From an uncultured Pelagibacteraceae bacterium (lineage in GTDB: Bacteria; Pseudomonadota; Alphaproteobacteria; Pelagibacterales; Pelagibacteraceae), in contig CACJJV010000004.1 in the NCBI GenBank assembly GCA_902593845.1, positions 1 through 64,000 on the forward strand: DNA of 64,000 nt. The letters are read 5' to 3'. The position numbers and the translations under genes were made by a program. Shown in pieces: positions 24,654-34,929 of the stretch. How positions within the stretch are numbered: the stretch's first letter is position 1; every line of letters starts with the position of its first letter. The notes under the pieces were generated by a model, which saw nothing but the letters and a program-made list of their open reading frames with translations, was not told the DNA's origin and searched no databases.

Positions 24654-25837
24654 TAAGCAACTAGAGTAGCTTTGTCTGAATTCTTATCATACATAGACAT
24701 TATTGGTTTATCCTCAACTTCATAAATCTCATTAGAGTAATAACCATTAAATTGAGTTCTAAAAGTTAAACCATATGATCCTAATTGACCAAGTTCAATG
24801 TAATCATTTTCTTTAATATTATTCGGAAGTAGGAAAGGACCTTTCATATAATCCATACTGTCACATGTTGGTCCATAAAAATCAAATGCAGTCATTTTCT
24901 TGGAAATAATCTTACTTGAATTTTCTTTAATTAATTTTGAGGGAAAAACTATATTAGGTGTTCCAGCATCAAAAAGTGTACCGTAAGTACCATCATTTAT
25001 ATAAAGTTTTTGTTTTTTTCTCAAATTAACTCTGACAATTGTTGATCCACTTTCTGCAACCAAAGCTCTCCCAGGTTCACAAATTATTTGAGGCATACTC
25101 TTTAGATTTAAATTTTCTAAACTTTTTTTAATTTCCTCCATATAACTTTCCAAAGATAGAGGCACAAGATCAGGATAAATTGTCGGGAAGCCTCCACCGA
25201 TATTAATATAATCTGGAATTATTTTAGTTTTTTTAATTATATTTCCCACTTCATTAATTCCTTTAGAGTATGAAATTGGATGCATACATTGAGAACCAAC
25301 ATGAAAACTTAAGCCAATTTTTTTTGAATGAAGTTTTGCAAGTCTTAATAGCCCTGAAGCTTCAGAATTCAAAGCTCCAAATTTTTTTGATAAATCTATT
25401 TCAGCATGCTCATTGGAAACAGCAACTCTAATAAATAATTCTAAATCTTTAGCATTGTCTGTTGTTTCGATAATTTTTATTAATTCATCTTTAGTATCTA
25501 AAGCGAAAGTTTTTATTCCAAAACCGTAATAAGCTTCCTTTATACTTTCTCTGCTTTTAACAGTATGCATAAAAGAACATTTTGCAGTATTATCAAATTT
25601 CCTCACTGCTTTGATTTCTTCGATAGACGCAACATCAAATTGATTAATTCCACTTCTAATCAAAGTTTTGATAACTTCAGGATGGGGATTAGTTTTTACA
25701 GCATATAGTATTTTTCCTGGAAATTTTTTTTGAAAGAATTTTGAAGCAGAAAGAATAGAATTCTTCCTTATACAATAGACAGGTTTTTCCGGTTTCAGTT
25801 GATTTACTAATTCTTCAACTGACTTAAATTTTTGCAT
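24653..25837 (-). CDS. PLP-dependent ornithine (fold III) decarboxylase
   Basis: ILYAVKTNPHPEVI PLP-lysine motif, HVGSQCMHP, CEPGRALVAESG, GPTCDSMDY. Confidence 0.9.
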   Translation of the reverse strand: MQKFKSVEELVNQLKPEKPVYCIRKNSILSASKFFQKKFPGKILYAVKTNPHPEVIKTLIRSGINQFDVASIEEIKAVRKFDNTAKCSFMHTVKSRESIKEAYYGFGIKTFALDTKDELIKIIETTDNAKDLELFIRVAVSNEHAEIDLSKKFGALNSEASGLLRLAKLHSKKIGLSFHVGSQCMHPISYSKGINEVGNIIKKTKIIPDYINIGGGFPTIYPDLVPLSLESYMEEIKKSLENLNLKSMPQIICEPGRALVAESGSTIVRVNLRKKQKLYINDGTYGTLFDAGTPNIVFPSKLIKENSSKIISKKMTAFDFYGPTCDSMDYMKGPFLLPNNIKENDYIELGQLGSYGLTFRTQFNGYYSNEIYEVEDKPIMSMYDKNSDKATLVA

Positions 25838-25914
25838 TTTAAATGCCCCCCAAAAAAAAATTTAACAAAAAAAAAGTCTTTTATTTAAAAAAAACTTTAA
25901 TATTCGAGCAATTA

Positions 25915-25932
25915 ATTGAATAGTTATTCAAT
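25915..25932. promoter_or_regulatory. Palindromic putative operator between ornithine decarboxylase and regA
   Basis: ATTGAATA-GT-TATTCAAT, perfect 8-bp arms; further half-site TATTGAAT at 25951-25958. Confidence 0.45.
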
Positions 25933-25986
25933 GTAAAGCAAATAATGGCCTATTGAATTGTGGAAAAAAATATCCATATAAAGCTA

Positions 25987-26550
25987 ATGAAAAACCAAGC
26001 TCCACTACAAAATCTGGCTGATTTTGACAATAAATCCTTATTAATAGTGGATGATGACAATCCTTTTAGGGAGAGATTAGCGAGAGCAATGGAAAAAAAG
26101 GGGTTTGAGGTCTTACAAGCTGAGAGTGTGCAAAAAGGTAAAGATATGGTTAAAGTGAAAAAACCAGGTTTTGCAGTAGTTGACCTTAGGTTAAATGATG
26201 GAAATGGATTAGAGGTTGTAAAAGAAATTCAATCATCAAATTCACTAAGTCGAATCATAATGCTTACTGGATACGGAAATATTCCAACTGCTGTAGCTGC
26301 AATCAAAGAGGGTGCTATTGACTATTTAGCTAAACCAGCAGATGCGGACGATGTAGAAAAAGCGTTATTAGCAGATCCATCAAAAAAAGCTGCACCTCCT
26401 GAAAATCCAATGTCAGCAGATCGGGTTAAATGGGAACATATTCATAGAGTATTTGAATTATGTAATAGAAATGTTTCTGAGACTGCAAGAAGGCTTAAAA
26501 TGCACAGAAGAACTCTTCAAAGAATATTATCTAAAAGATCGCCTAAATAA
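25987..26550 (+). CDS. regA: ActR/PrrA/RegA family redox response regulator (start moved from GTG 25960 to internal ATG)
   Basis: LLIVDDDNPFRERLARAMEKKGFEV receiver, AADPS..PENPMSADRVKWEHIHRVFELCNRNVSETARRLKMHRRTLQRILSKR Fis-type HTH. Confidence 0.9.
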   Translation: MKNQAPLQNLADFDNKSLLIVDDDNPFRERLARAMEKKGFEVLQAESVQKGKDMVKVKKPGFAVVDLRLNDGNGLEVVKEIQSSNSLSRIIMLTGYGNIPTAVAAIKEGAIDYLAKPADADDVEKALLADPSKKAAPPENPMSADRVKWEHIHRVFELCNRNVSETARRLKMHRRTLQRILSKRSPK

Positions 26551-27094
26551 ACTTTCTAAATTTTATAATTTTCTTCGCTAAAAAAGTAAGTAGACAAATT
26601 TTGAAAATTTCAGCAACTAAAAAAGGCAATACACCTAATTTTAAAATAGGTTTATCCCACCCAATTATTGTGCCTAGCCATAGAATACCTAGGATATAAA
26701 TTGTTGAAACTGAAAATATTAATTTGAAAAAAATTAAAAAATAATTATCATCATTTTTAACGAATGAGGCTAAAAAACACGCTGATAAAAATCCAATTAA
26801 ATACCCCATTGTTGGACCTGTAAAATAAGCCAAACCAATTCCTCTTTCAGGAGAATTAGAAAATACTGGTAAACCCAATATACCTTCCAATAAGTACAAA
26901 CCCACAGTGGCTAGAGCTATTTTATATCCGAAGCTGATACCTAAAAATAAAACTATGAATGTTTGCATAGTCATTGGAACTGGATAAAAAGGTATCTTGA
27001 TTTTGGCGGAAATCGTAAGAATTATTGAACCTATAAAGATAATCAATAATGATTTTATAAGTTGGTTTTGAGTATTTTGCTTTATAAGTTCCAT
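26543..27094 (-). CDS. bioY: Biotin transporter BioY
   Basis: KIPFYPVPMTMQTFIVLFLG, GLPVFS..GIGLAYFTGPTMGYLIGFL. Confidence 0.93.
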   Translation of the reverse strand: MELIKQNTQNQLIKSLLIIFIGSIILTISAKIKIPFYPVPMTMQTFIVLFLGISFGYKIALATVGLYLLEGILGLPVFSNSPERGIGLAYFTGPTMGYLIGFLSACFLASFVKNDDNYFLIFFKLIFSVSTIYILGILWLGTIIGWDKPILKLGVLPFLVAEIFKICLLTFLAKKIIKFRKFI

Positions 27095-27140
27095 AAAAAA
27101 TAATACTCTTATTTTTATCTTTAATCTATATTAAATTTTA

Positions 27141-29915
27141 ATGAATAAGATTCAAAAAACAGATCATTTTTATCTTATTGATGGATCAGGTTATATATTT
27201 AGAGCATATTATGCCTTACCACCATTAACTCGAAAAAGTGATGGATTACCGACTGGAGCAGTAAGTGGTTTTTGCAGTATGTTGTTTAAACTTCTTGAAG
27301 ACTCAAAATCAAATGAAAATCTTCAGAAACCAACTCATTTTGCTGTTATTTTTGACTCAGCGAGAAAGACTTTTAGAAATGAAATCTATAGTGATTATAA
27401 AGCCAATCGATCTGAGGCACCAGATGACTTAGCACCGCAATTTGAATATATAAGAAAATCAGTTTTAGCCTTTAATTTACCCTCTGTTGAATTAGTTAAT
27501 TATGAAGCAGACGATTTAATCGCAACTTATGTTGATAAGATTTTAAAAAAAGGAGCAAAGGTAACAATAGTTTCATCAGATAAAGATTTAATGCAATTAT
27601 ATAGAAAAGATGTTCGTATTTTTGATCCAATGAAAAATAAGTTCATCTCTAATGAGGATGTAAAAAACAAATTTGGAGTAGATCCAGATAAAGTTATAGA
27701 TGTTCAGGCTCTAGCTGGGGATAGCAGTGATAACGTACCTGGTGTTCCTGGAATTGGTGTAAAAACTGCAGCAGAGTTAATTAATAAGTATGGTGATTTA
27801 GAGACACTTTTAAAATCAGCAGATGAAATCAAACAAAATAAGAGAAGAGAGACTTTACTAAACAACAAAGATAAAGCTTTAATAAGTAAAAAATTAGTAA
27901 CATTAAAGCACGATGCTCCAATTGAAATGAAACTCAATGATTTTGAATTAAAGAGAATTGATAAAGATAAACTTTATAAATTTCTAAGAGAAATGGAGTT
28001 TAATAGGTTACTTAGCTCTGCTATTTCTGCTTATGGGGAGCCAGATTTTAGTGGTGAAAAAAAAGATATTCAATTAAAGGAAAAAAAAGTTGAAATTGAT
28101 AAAAAAAATTATTTTCTAATAACAGAGCACAGTAAAATTGATGAATGGATTAAGGAGGCTGAAGAAATAGGAGAAGTTGCAGTTGATACAGAAACAAATT
28201 CTTTAGATCCTCATCAAGCTGATTTAGTAGGAGTATCTTTGAGCTCTAAGATTGGAAAAGCTTGTTATATACCAATAGGACATAATTCAAATGAGTGCAT
28301 TGATAAAGACATAGTGCTTAAAAAATTAAAACCTTTACTTGAAGATCCAAGTATCAAAAAAATAGGTCAGAACATTAAATTTGATTTTATTGTATTTTTT
28401 AATCATGGGATAACGCTATCAGCGATGGAGGATACCATGCTAATGTCTTATGTGCTTGATGCTGGAAAAAATAGACACAACATGGATACGTTATCTGAAA
28501 TTCACCTGAATCATAAAACAATAAAATTTAAAGAATTAGTTGGCTCTGGAAAGAAACAGATAAATTTTAGCGAAGTCGATTTAGAAAAAGCAAAAGATTA
28601 TGCCGCTGAGGACGCTGACATAACTTATAGACTATATAAAAAATTCTATAAAAGTTTGAAAGAAGAAAAAATGATTAATATTTATGAAATTTTTGAAAAG
28701 CCATTACTTAGAATTTTAGCTGATATGGAAATACACGGTATTAAAGTTGATAAAAAGTTTCTCAAAACATTATCTACTAAATTTGAAAAAAAGATCGAAA
28801 AAATTCAGAAAGAAGTTTTTAAACTCTCCAAGAAAGAGTTTAATATTGCTTCTCCAAAACAACTGGGTGAAATTTTATATAATGATCTTAAGATTGCAGA
28901 CTTAAAAAAAACTAAAAAGGGAAGTTTTGCAACAAGTGCCTCGGTATTAGAAGATCTAGCTTTTAAAGGTCATAAATTTCCACAATTAGTCCTGGACTGG
29001 CGGCAAGTTTCAAAACTAAAAAATACCTATTCAGACTCATTACCCGAACATATTAATCCTGATACAAAAAAAGTTCATACTTCTTTTTTATTAGCAGCAA
29101 CGACTACAGGACGATTAGCTTCAAGTGATCCTAACTTGCAAAATATTCCAATTAAATCAGAAGATGGTAGAGATATTCGTAAAGCTTTTGTTGCTGACAA
29201 GGATAATATTTTGATTTCTGCAGACTATAATCAAATTGAAATGAGAATTTTAGCTGATTTGGCTGATGTTAAAGAATTAAAAAAAGCTTTTCAAAATAAT
29301 GAGGATATTCACTCTCTAACTGCTAGCCAAATTTTTAATATTGATATTAATAAGGTGAATCAAGATCAAAGAAGAAAAGCTAAAGCCATAAACTTTGGAA
29401 TAATTTACGGAATTTCACAGTATGGATTAGCGAAGCAAATAAATGTCTCTAATTTTGAAGCTGAAGAGTTTCTAAATTCATATTTCTCAAAGTTTCCTGA
29501 AATAAAAGTTTATATGGATCGAACAATTAAATTTTGTAGAAAAAGTGGTTATGTAAGTAACATTTTTGGAAGAAGATCTCATTTTATAAATATAAATGAT
29601 AAAAATTATAATGTGAGAAACTTTCAAGAACGTGCAGCAATTAATGCTCCAATACAAGGTTCGGCTGCTGAAATAATGAGATTAGCAATGATAAGAATTG
29701 ATAAAAAATTAAAAGAGCAAAAACTCAACAAAACAAAGATGTTACTTCAAATCCATGATGAACTAATTTTTGAAAGTCCCAAAAATGAAGTAAAAAAAAT
29801 ATCCAAAGTGATAATTGATGAAATGTCTAGCGTTGCTAAGAGTGATCAACATTCTTTCTCAATACCTCTTACAGTAGATTTAAACACTGGAGAAAATTGG
29901 GGTACATTACATTAA
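27141..29915 (+). CDS. polA: DNA polymerase I
   Basis: 924 aa; 5' nuclease, 3'-5' exonuclease-like VAVDTETNSLDP, polymerase DPNLQNIPIKSEDGRDIRKAF and QIHDELIFE. Confidence 0.97.
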   Translation: MNKIQKTDHFYLIDGSGYIFRAYYALPPLTRKSDGLPTGAVSGFCSMLFKLLEDSKSNENLQKPTHFAVIFDSARKTFRNEIYSDYKANRSEAPDDLAPQFEYIRKSVLAFNLPSVELVNYEADDLIATYVDKILKKGAKVTIVSSDKDLMQLYRKDVRIFDPMKNKFISNEDVKNKFGVDPDKVIDVQALAGDSSDNVPGVPGIGVKTAAELINKYGDLETLLKSADEIKQNKRRETLLNNKDKALISKKLVTLKHDAPIEMKLNDFELKRIDKDKLYKFLREMEFNRLLSSAISAYGEPDFSGEKKDIQLKEKKVEIDKKNYFLITEHSKIDEWIKEAEEIGEVAVDTETNSLDPHQADLVGVSLSSKIGKACYIPIGHNSNECIDKDIVLKKLKPLLEDPSIKKIGQNIKFDFIVFFNHGITLSAMEDTMLMSYVLDAGKNRHNMDTLSEIHLNHKTIKFKELVGSGKKQINFSEVDLEKAKDYAAEDADITYRLYKKFYKSLKEEKMINIYEIFEKPLLRILADMEIHGIKVDKKFLKTLSTKFEKKIEKIQKEVFKLSKKEFNIASPKQLGEILYNDLKIADLKKTKKGSFATSASVLEDLAFKGHKFPQLVLDWRQVSKLKNTYSDSLPEHINPDTKKVHTSFLLAATTTGRLASSDPNLQNIPIKSEDGRDIRKAFVADKDNILISADYNQIEMRILADLADVKELKKAFQNNEDIHSLTASQIFNIDINKVNQDQRRKAKAINFGIIYGISQYGLAKQINVSNFEAEEFLNSYFSKFPEIKVYMDRTIKFCRKSGYVSNIFGRRSHFININDKNYNVRNFQERAAINAPIQGSAAEIMRLAMIRIDKKLKEQKLNKTKMLLQIHDELIFESPKNEVKKISKVIIDEMSSVAKSDQHSFSIPLTVDLNTGENWGTLH

Positions 29916-29960
29916 TTTATTTGCCCAAATTAGAACAATTTAGTATTTTTATAATTAAGT

Positions 29961-30668
29961 ATGCAAAAACAAACAATTGCCTTAGTAGATGATGACAGAA
30001 ATATTCTAACTAGCTTAAGTATTGCTCTTGAAAAAGAAGGTTTTAAAGTTCAGACTTATATTGATGGAGAGAGTGCATTAATTGGATTAACCAGGACACC
30101 GCCAGATCTAGCTATTGTTGATATAAAAATGCCAAAAATGGACGGTGAGGAATTGCTCAAGAAATTGAGAAAAAAAACCTCATTACCAGTTATTTTTTTG
30201 ACTTCTAAAGATGATGAAATTGACGAATTACTAGGACTAAAATTAGGTGCTGATGATTTCGTAAAAAAATCAGGTGGTTTTTCAATTAAAGTTTTAATTG
30301 AAAGAATTAGAGTTCAACTTAGAAAAAAAGATTCCAAAGAAACTCTTGAGGAAAATAAAAGTATTATATCGCATGGAAAATTAAAACTTGATCCGTCCCA
30401 ATTAGAGTGCGAATGGAATGGGAAACAATTGCCTGATAAATTGACTACCACAGAATTTTTACTTGTAAAAGAGCTAGCCAAAAGACCAGGAATTATAAAA
30501 GAGAGAGCTCAATTGATGGACATAGCTTATAGAGAAGATACAGATATTGAGGACAGAACGATTGATAGTCATGTTAAAAGAATCAGAAAAAAATTCAAAA
30601 AAGTTGATCCTGAATTTTCAGCTATAGAAACTAGATATGGAAGCGGATATAGATGGAATGTTAGTTAA
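29961..30668 (+). CDS. chvI: ChvI-like OmpR-family response regulator
   Basis: LVDDDRNILTSLSIALEKEGF, winged-helix DSHVKRIRKKFK; followed by ChvG-like kinase. Confidence 0.85.
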   Translation: MQKQTIALVDDDRNILTSLSIALEKEGFKVQTYIDGESALIGLTRTPPDLAIVDIKMPKMDGEELLKKLRKKTSLPVIFLTSKDDEIDELLGLKLGADDFVKKSGGFSIKVLIERIRVQLRKKDSKETLEENKSIISHGKLKLDPSQLECEWNGKQLPDKLTTTEFLLVKELAKRPGIIKERAQLMDIAYREDTDIEDRTIDSHVKRIRKKFKKVDPEFSAIETRYGSGYRWNVS

Positions 30669-32209
30669 TGCTCAGCAATTTTCTTAAGAACTTATCAATT
30701 TTAAAAAAATTTTTATTCATAAATTCTATTTTTTTTACAATAATAGGCCTGTTCACATTCGTTTATTTGAAAAATGTCCAACCAAATTTGATTAAAAAAA
30801 AATCCTCAAATCATATTGAAGTTATCAATAATACAATTGATAATCTAACAAGATTAAATGTAAAATTTGTTGAAAAAGATATTAGAAAATTTTTGTTTTC
30901 AACGAGATTTCTTTTTCAGAACTTAGATAGAGTAATATTTTTTGATAATAAACTTAATCTGATAGGAGACACTGATACATTAGACTTGGATCCAAGATCA
31001 TTTTCACAAAGGTTGGATACTATTGAGTTAGAGGTATTAGACTCAACAACAACAAAAAAAATTACCGAAGAAAAAAATATAGATATTGGAAATGAAAATA
31101 ATGTGTCTTTAAATGATGTTCTTCTAAATTACGCAACGTCTAAAAATTTTGGAATCCCTTTTACATTTACCGAGGAAGAATTTAATAAATTTAAATTGAC
31201 TACCATCAAAAATGTGATGAAGGATGGAGAAAATATAGGATATTTAGCAATAACAGAAAATGCCAATGATATAAAAGCTGCCATAGATGAAAGAAAATCT
31301 TTTATAATTAGGACTGCAATTGCAGTTGGTATCGTAATATTGATTTTTTCGTTTGTTTTAAATAGATATTTTTTAAAACCAATTAAAAATTTAGTTAGTT
31401 ATACCAAAATCATAAAAAATAAAGACACAAAAAAAACAAATATAGATACATTAAAATTAAGAAATGATGAACTTGGTTTACTCTCTAATTCTTTGGATGA
31501 TATGACTTTAGAATTACAAAAAAGAATTTCACATGCAGAAAATTTTTCAACTGATCTTGTACATGAAATTCGTAATCCATTGGCATCATTAAAAAGCGCA
31601 TCAGAAATTTTACATGATGCACAAGACACTGAACAGAGAGTTAAATTGATTAATATTTTAAGCCACGATGTACAAAGAATTGAGAGATTGATTACTGATT
31701 ACTCACAAATGTTAAAAGATGAAGTTGCATTAAGTAAAGAAAAAATAAAAAAAATAGATATTGAGCCAATAATTAAGTCAGTAGTAGATGATTTTAATAA
31801 TATTTATAAAGTAAAAAGAGGGATTAATATTTCTTATAAAAATGATGGTAAAAATAAATATTTAATTTATGGAATCGAAAACAGAATTGAACAAATCATT
31901 GCAAACCTTTTAGATAATGCGATTTCTTTTAGTGATGATGATAAAGATGTAATTGTTCAAGTTTCGAAATCAAAGGATAATAAAGTATACATAAAGATAT
32001 TAGATGAGGGACAAGGTTTTAAAGAAAAAGATACAAATAAAATATTTAAAAGGTTCTACAGTAACAGACCAGACAAATTTGGACAGCATTCTGGTCTAGG
32101 GTTAAATATAGTAAAAAATTTAGTTGATTTACATAATGCCACAATCAAAGCAACTAATAGACAAGATAAAAAAGGAGCGAGTATGGAAATAGAGTTTCCA
32201 AAAGTTTAA
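30668..32209 (+). CDS. chvG: ChvG-like sensor histidine kinase
   Basis: HAMP region, FSTDLVHEIRNPLASLKSASE H-box, HSGLGLNIVKNLVDLH G-box. Confidence 0.85.
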   Translation: MLSNFLKNLSILKKFLFINSIFFTIIGLFTFVYLKNVQPNLIKKKSSNHIEVINNTIDNLTRLNVKFVEKDIRKFLFSTRFLFQNLDRVIFFDNKLNLIGDTDTLDLDPRSFSQRLDTIELEVLDSTTTKKITEEKNIDIGNENNVSLNDVLLNYATSKNFGIPFTFTEEEFNKFKLTTIKNVMKDGENIGYLAITENANDIKAAIDERKSFIIRTAIAVGIVILIFSFVLNRYFLKPIKNLVSYTKIIKNKDTKKTNIDTLKLRNDELGLLSNSLDDMTLELQKRISHAENFSTDLVHEIRNPLASLKSASEILHDAQDTEQRVKLINILSHDVQRIERLITDYSQMLKDEVALSKEKIKKIDIEPIIKSVVDDFNNIYKVKRGINISYKNDGKNKYLIYGIENRIEQIIANLLDNAISFSDDDKDVIVQVSKSKDNKVYIKILDEGQGFKEKDTNKIFKRFYSNRPDKFGQHSGLGLNIVKNLVDLHNATIKATNRQDKKGASMEIEFPKV

Positions 32210-32254
32210 AGAGTTTTATTGATTAATTAATTTTTAATTGTTAGAAGAGCCACG

Positions 32255-33541
32255 ATGGAAGATTATAAAGTAAGAGATTTATCACAAGCAGAATTTGGAC
32301 GAAAAGAAATTTCTATTGCTGAAAGTGAAATGCCAGGACTTATGGCTTTAAGAGAGGAGTATGCTGGAAAATCTCCTTTAAAAGGTGCAAAAATTATAGG
32401 TTGTTTGCACATGACAATACAAACAGCAGTATTAATTGAAACCTTAGTAGATTTAGGTGCAGAGGTAAGATGGTCATCTTGTAACATTTTTTCTACTCAA
32501 GACCATGCAGCAGCAGCAATAGCAAAAGCTGGTATTCCAGTTTATGCGTGGAAGGGAGAAACAGAAGAGGAATATGTTTGGTGTATAAAACAAACCATTG
32601 AAGGTAAGAAAAGTTGGAAACCTAATATGCTTTTAGATGATGGTGGGGATTTAACGGCAATGATGCACAATGAGTATAAAGATTTATTAAAAGATGTTAA
32701 AGGAGTTTCGGAAGAGACAACTACAGGGATAAAAGCTTTGAATAAAATGGAAAAAGAAAATTCTTTGTTGGTTCCAGCAATAAATGTGAATGATTCTGTT
32801 ACCAAATCAAAATTTGATAACTTATATGGGTGTAGAGAAAGTTTAGTTGATGGAATAAGAAGAGCCACTGATGTAATGATGTCAGGAAAAATTGCAATTG
32901 TTGCAGGCTTTGGTGATGTTGGGAAAGGAAGTGCTGCATCGTTAAGGCAGAGTGGGGCTCGTGTTTTGGTTACCGAAGCAGATCCAATATGCGCATTGCA
33001 AGCTGCAATGGAAGGTTACGAAGTTGTTTTAATGGATGAAGCAATTAGTAAAGCAGATATAGTTGTAACTGCGACTGGTAATAAAGATATTGTTACAGCT
33101 GACCATATGAGAGATATGAAGGATAGAGCAATCTTATGTAATATCGGACATTTCGATAATGAAATCCAGGTTGAAGCTTTGAAAAATTACAAATGGACTG
33201 AAGTAAAACCTCAAGTACATGAAATTGAACTACCTAGCAAAAAAAGAATAATTTTATTGGCAGAGGGTAGATTAGTAAATTTGGGATGTGCTACAGGGCA
33301 TCCAAGTTTTGTAATGAGCGCTTCTTTCACTAATCAAGTTATTGCTCAAATCGAACTATGGAATAATCATAAAAATTATGAAAACAAAGTTTATGTTTTA
33401 CCAAAACATTTAGATGAGAAAGTAGCTACACTCCATCTCAAAAAAGTTGGTGCTAAATTAACGAAACTTTCTAAAGATCAAGCAGATTATATCAGTGTAG
33501 GGGTAGAGGGACCTTTCAAACCTAATGCCTATCGCTACTAA
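32255..33541 (+). CDS. ahcY: Adenosylhomocysteinase
   Basis: [38 protein letters not shown]-terminal PFKPNAYRY. Confidence 0.98.
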   Translation: MEDYKVRDLSQAEFGRKEISIAESEMPGLMALREEYAGKSPLKGAKIIGCLHMTIQTAVLIETLVDLGAEVRWSSCNIFSTQDHAAAAIAKAGIPVYAWKGETEEEYVWCIKQTIEGKKSWKPNMLLDDGGDLTAMMHNEYKDLLKDVKGVSEETTTGIKALNKMEKENSLLVPAINVNDSVTKSKFDNLYGCRESLVDGIRRATDVMMSGKIAIVAGFGDVGKGSAASLRQSGARVLVTEADPICALQAAMEGYEVVLMDEAISKADIVVTATGNKDIVTADHMRDMKDRAILCNIGHFDNEIQVEALKNYKWTEVKPQVHEIELPSKKRIILLAEGRLVNLGCATGHPSFVMSASFTNQVIAQIELWNNHKNYENKVYVLPKHLDEKVATLHLKKVGAKLTKLSKDQADYISVGVEGPFKPNAYRY

Positions 33542-33980
33542 AAGTGATTTTATAAATTTATCTTCAGAAAAAAAAACAGAGGAATTAGCTGAGAAGATTT
33601 CAAAGAAATTGAAATTAGGACATGTAGTTTTTTTTGTGGGTGAGATGGGTGTCGGAAAAACTACTTTTATTAGATATCTAATCAACAATTTTCAAAAACA
33701 AAATGGACTTAAAATAACTGAAGTAACAAGTCCTACATTCAATTTATTAAATGAGTATCAAATTAGACAAATCAAAATTAATCATTATGATTTATTTAGA
33801 ATAAATAGTTTAGATGAAATTCACAATCTAGGATTATTTGATGATATTACTAATGCTATTACATTAATTGAATGGCCACAAAAAATAAAACCAAAACCAA
33901 AAAATTTGATAGAATTAAATTTTGAATATGGAAATGATTACAAGAAACGAATATTAAAAATTAAGGGTTTAAATTTGTAA
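33525..33980 (+). CDS. tsaE: tRNA threonylcarbamoyladenosine biosynthesis ATPase TsaE
   Basis: [36 protein letters not shown]. Confidence 0.93.
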   Translation: MPIATKSDFINLSSEKKTEELAEKISKKLKLGHVVFFVGEMGVGKTTFIRYLINNFQKQNGLKITEVTSPTFNLLNEYQIRQIKINHYDLFRINSLDEIHNLGLFDDITNAITLIEWPQKIKPKPKNLIELNFEYGNDYKKRILKIKGLNL

Positions 33981-33990
33981 TTATAGATAA

Positions 33991-34929
33991 ATGCAAAATC
34001 TTAAAAAGTTAAAAGGAGACGCGTCACATAGAAAGTTTTTTAGAAAAAAAACCAATTATGGTAATTCTATTGTTATTCAAGCAAAAAAGGACAAATTTAA
34101 AAATCTTCTTGTTTATGATGCAATTAGCAGGATTTTAAATAAAAACAAAGTTCTAGCTCCAAAATTATATCATGAGAATTATAAGAATAATTATATTGAA
34201 GTTGAGGATTTTGGAAATAAAACAATTTTTCAAATTTTAAAGAAAAATAAAAATAAAAAATTATTATATTTTAAAGATGTAATAAAATTACTTAATCAAA
34301 TACAGTCAATAAAAGATAAAAAAATAAGAAATTTTAGAAATAAATATTATCGAATACCTGATTATAAAAATGAAATATTAATTAAGGAAGCTAATTTATT
34401 TTGTGAGTGGTATGTGAAAAAAAATTTGTCAAAAAATAAGAGACAAGACTTTAATAAAGAGTTTAAAAAAATAATTAAAACTTTATCTTTATGTCTTAAG
34501 ATGAAAAAAAATGTATTTGTTCATAGGGATTTTCATGTATCAAATTTAATGCTTGTTAATAACAGAATAGGTGTAATTGATAGTCAAGATGCCTTAATAG
34601 GAAATAGAGCTTATGATTTAGCTTCTTTAGTCGATGATGTAAGATTAAGAACCTCAAAAGCTCTAAAAAAAAAGATTTTTAATTTTTATATAGGTACTCA
34701 AAAAAAAATTGATAAGAAAAAAATAAAAAATGATTTTGAAATTTTATCTATTTTAAGAAACCTGAAAATAATAGGAATATTTACACGTCTGGCAATCCGA
34801 GATAAAAAAAAGGGTTATTTAAAATTAATACCTTATGCGTGGGAATTGATTTCTACAAGAATCAATGAAAATGAAATTTTCTTAGATTTAAAAAAATTAC
34901 TAAATAATAATTTTAAAAAAAATTTATGA
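33991..34929 (+). CDS. amgK: Aminoglycoside phosphotransferase-family sugar kinase (AmgK-like)
   Basis: VFVHRDFHVSNLMLVNNRIGVIDSQDALIGNRAYDLASLVDD; paired with MurU-like gene. Confidence 0.82.
   Translation: MQNLKKLKGDASHRKFFRKKTNYGNSIVIQAKKDKFKNLLVYDAISRILNKNKVLAPKLYHENYKNNYIEVEDFGNKTIFQILKKNKNKKLLYFKDVIKLLNQIQSIKDKKIRNFRNKYYRIPDYKNEILIKEANLFCEWYVKKNLSKNKRQDFNKEFKKIIKTLSLCLKMKKNVFVHRDFHVSNLMLVNNRIGVIDSQDALIGNRAYDLASLVDDVRLRTSKALKKKIFNFYIGTQKKIDKKKIKNDFEILSILRNLKIIGIFTRLAIRDKKKGYLKLIPYAWELISTRINENEIFLDLKKLLNNNFKKNL

Noticed and set aside
25838-25960. speF-type structured RNA upstream of ornithine decarboxylase
   Set aside because: Gap is only ~120 nt and I could not recognise the speF motif core; palindrome and G-tract reported instead.
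32210-32254. SAH or SAM riboswitch upstream of ahcY
   Set aside because: The 45-nt gap is too short and lacks any recognisable aptamer sequence.
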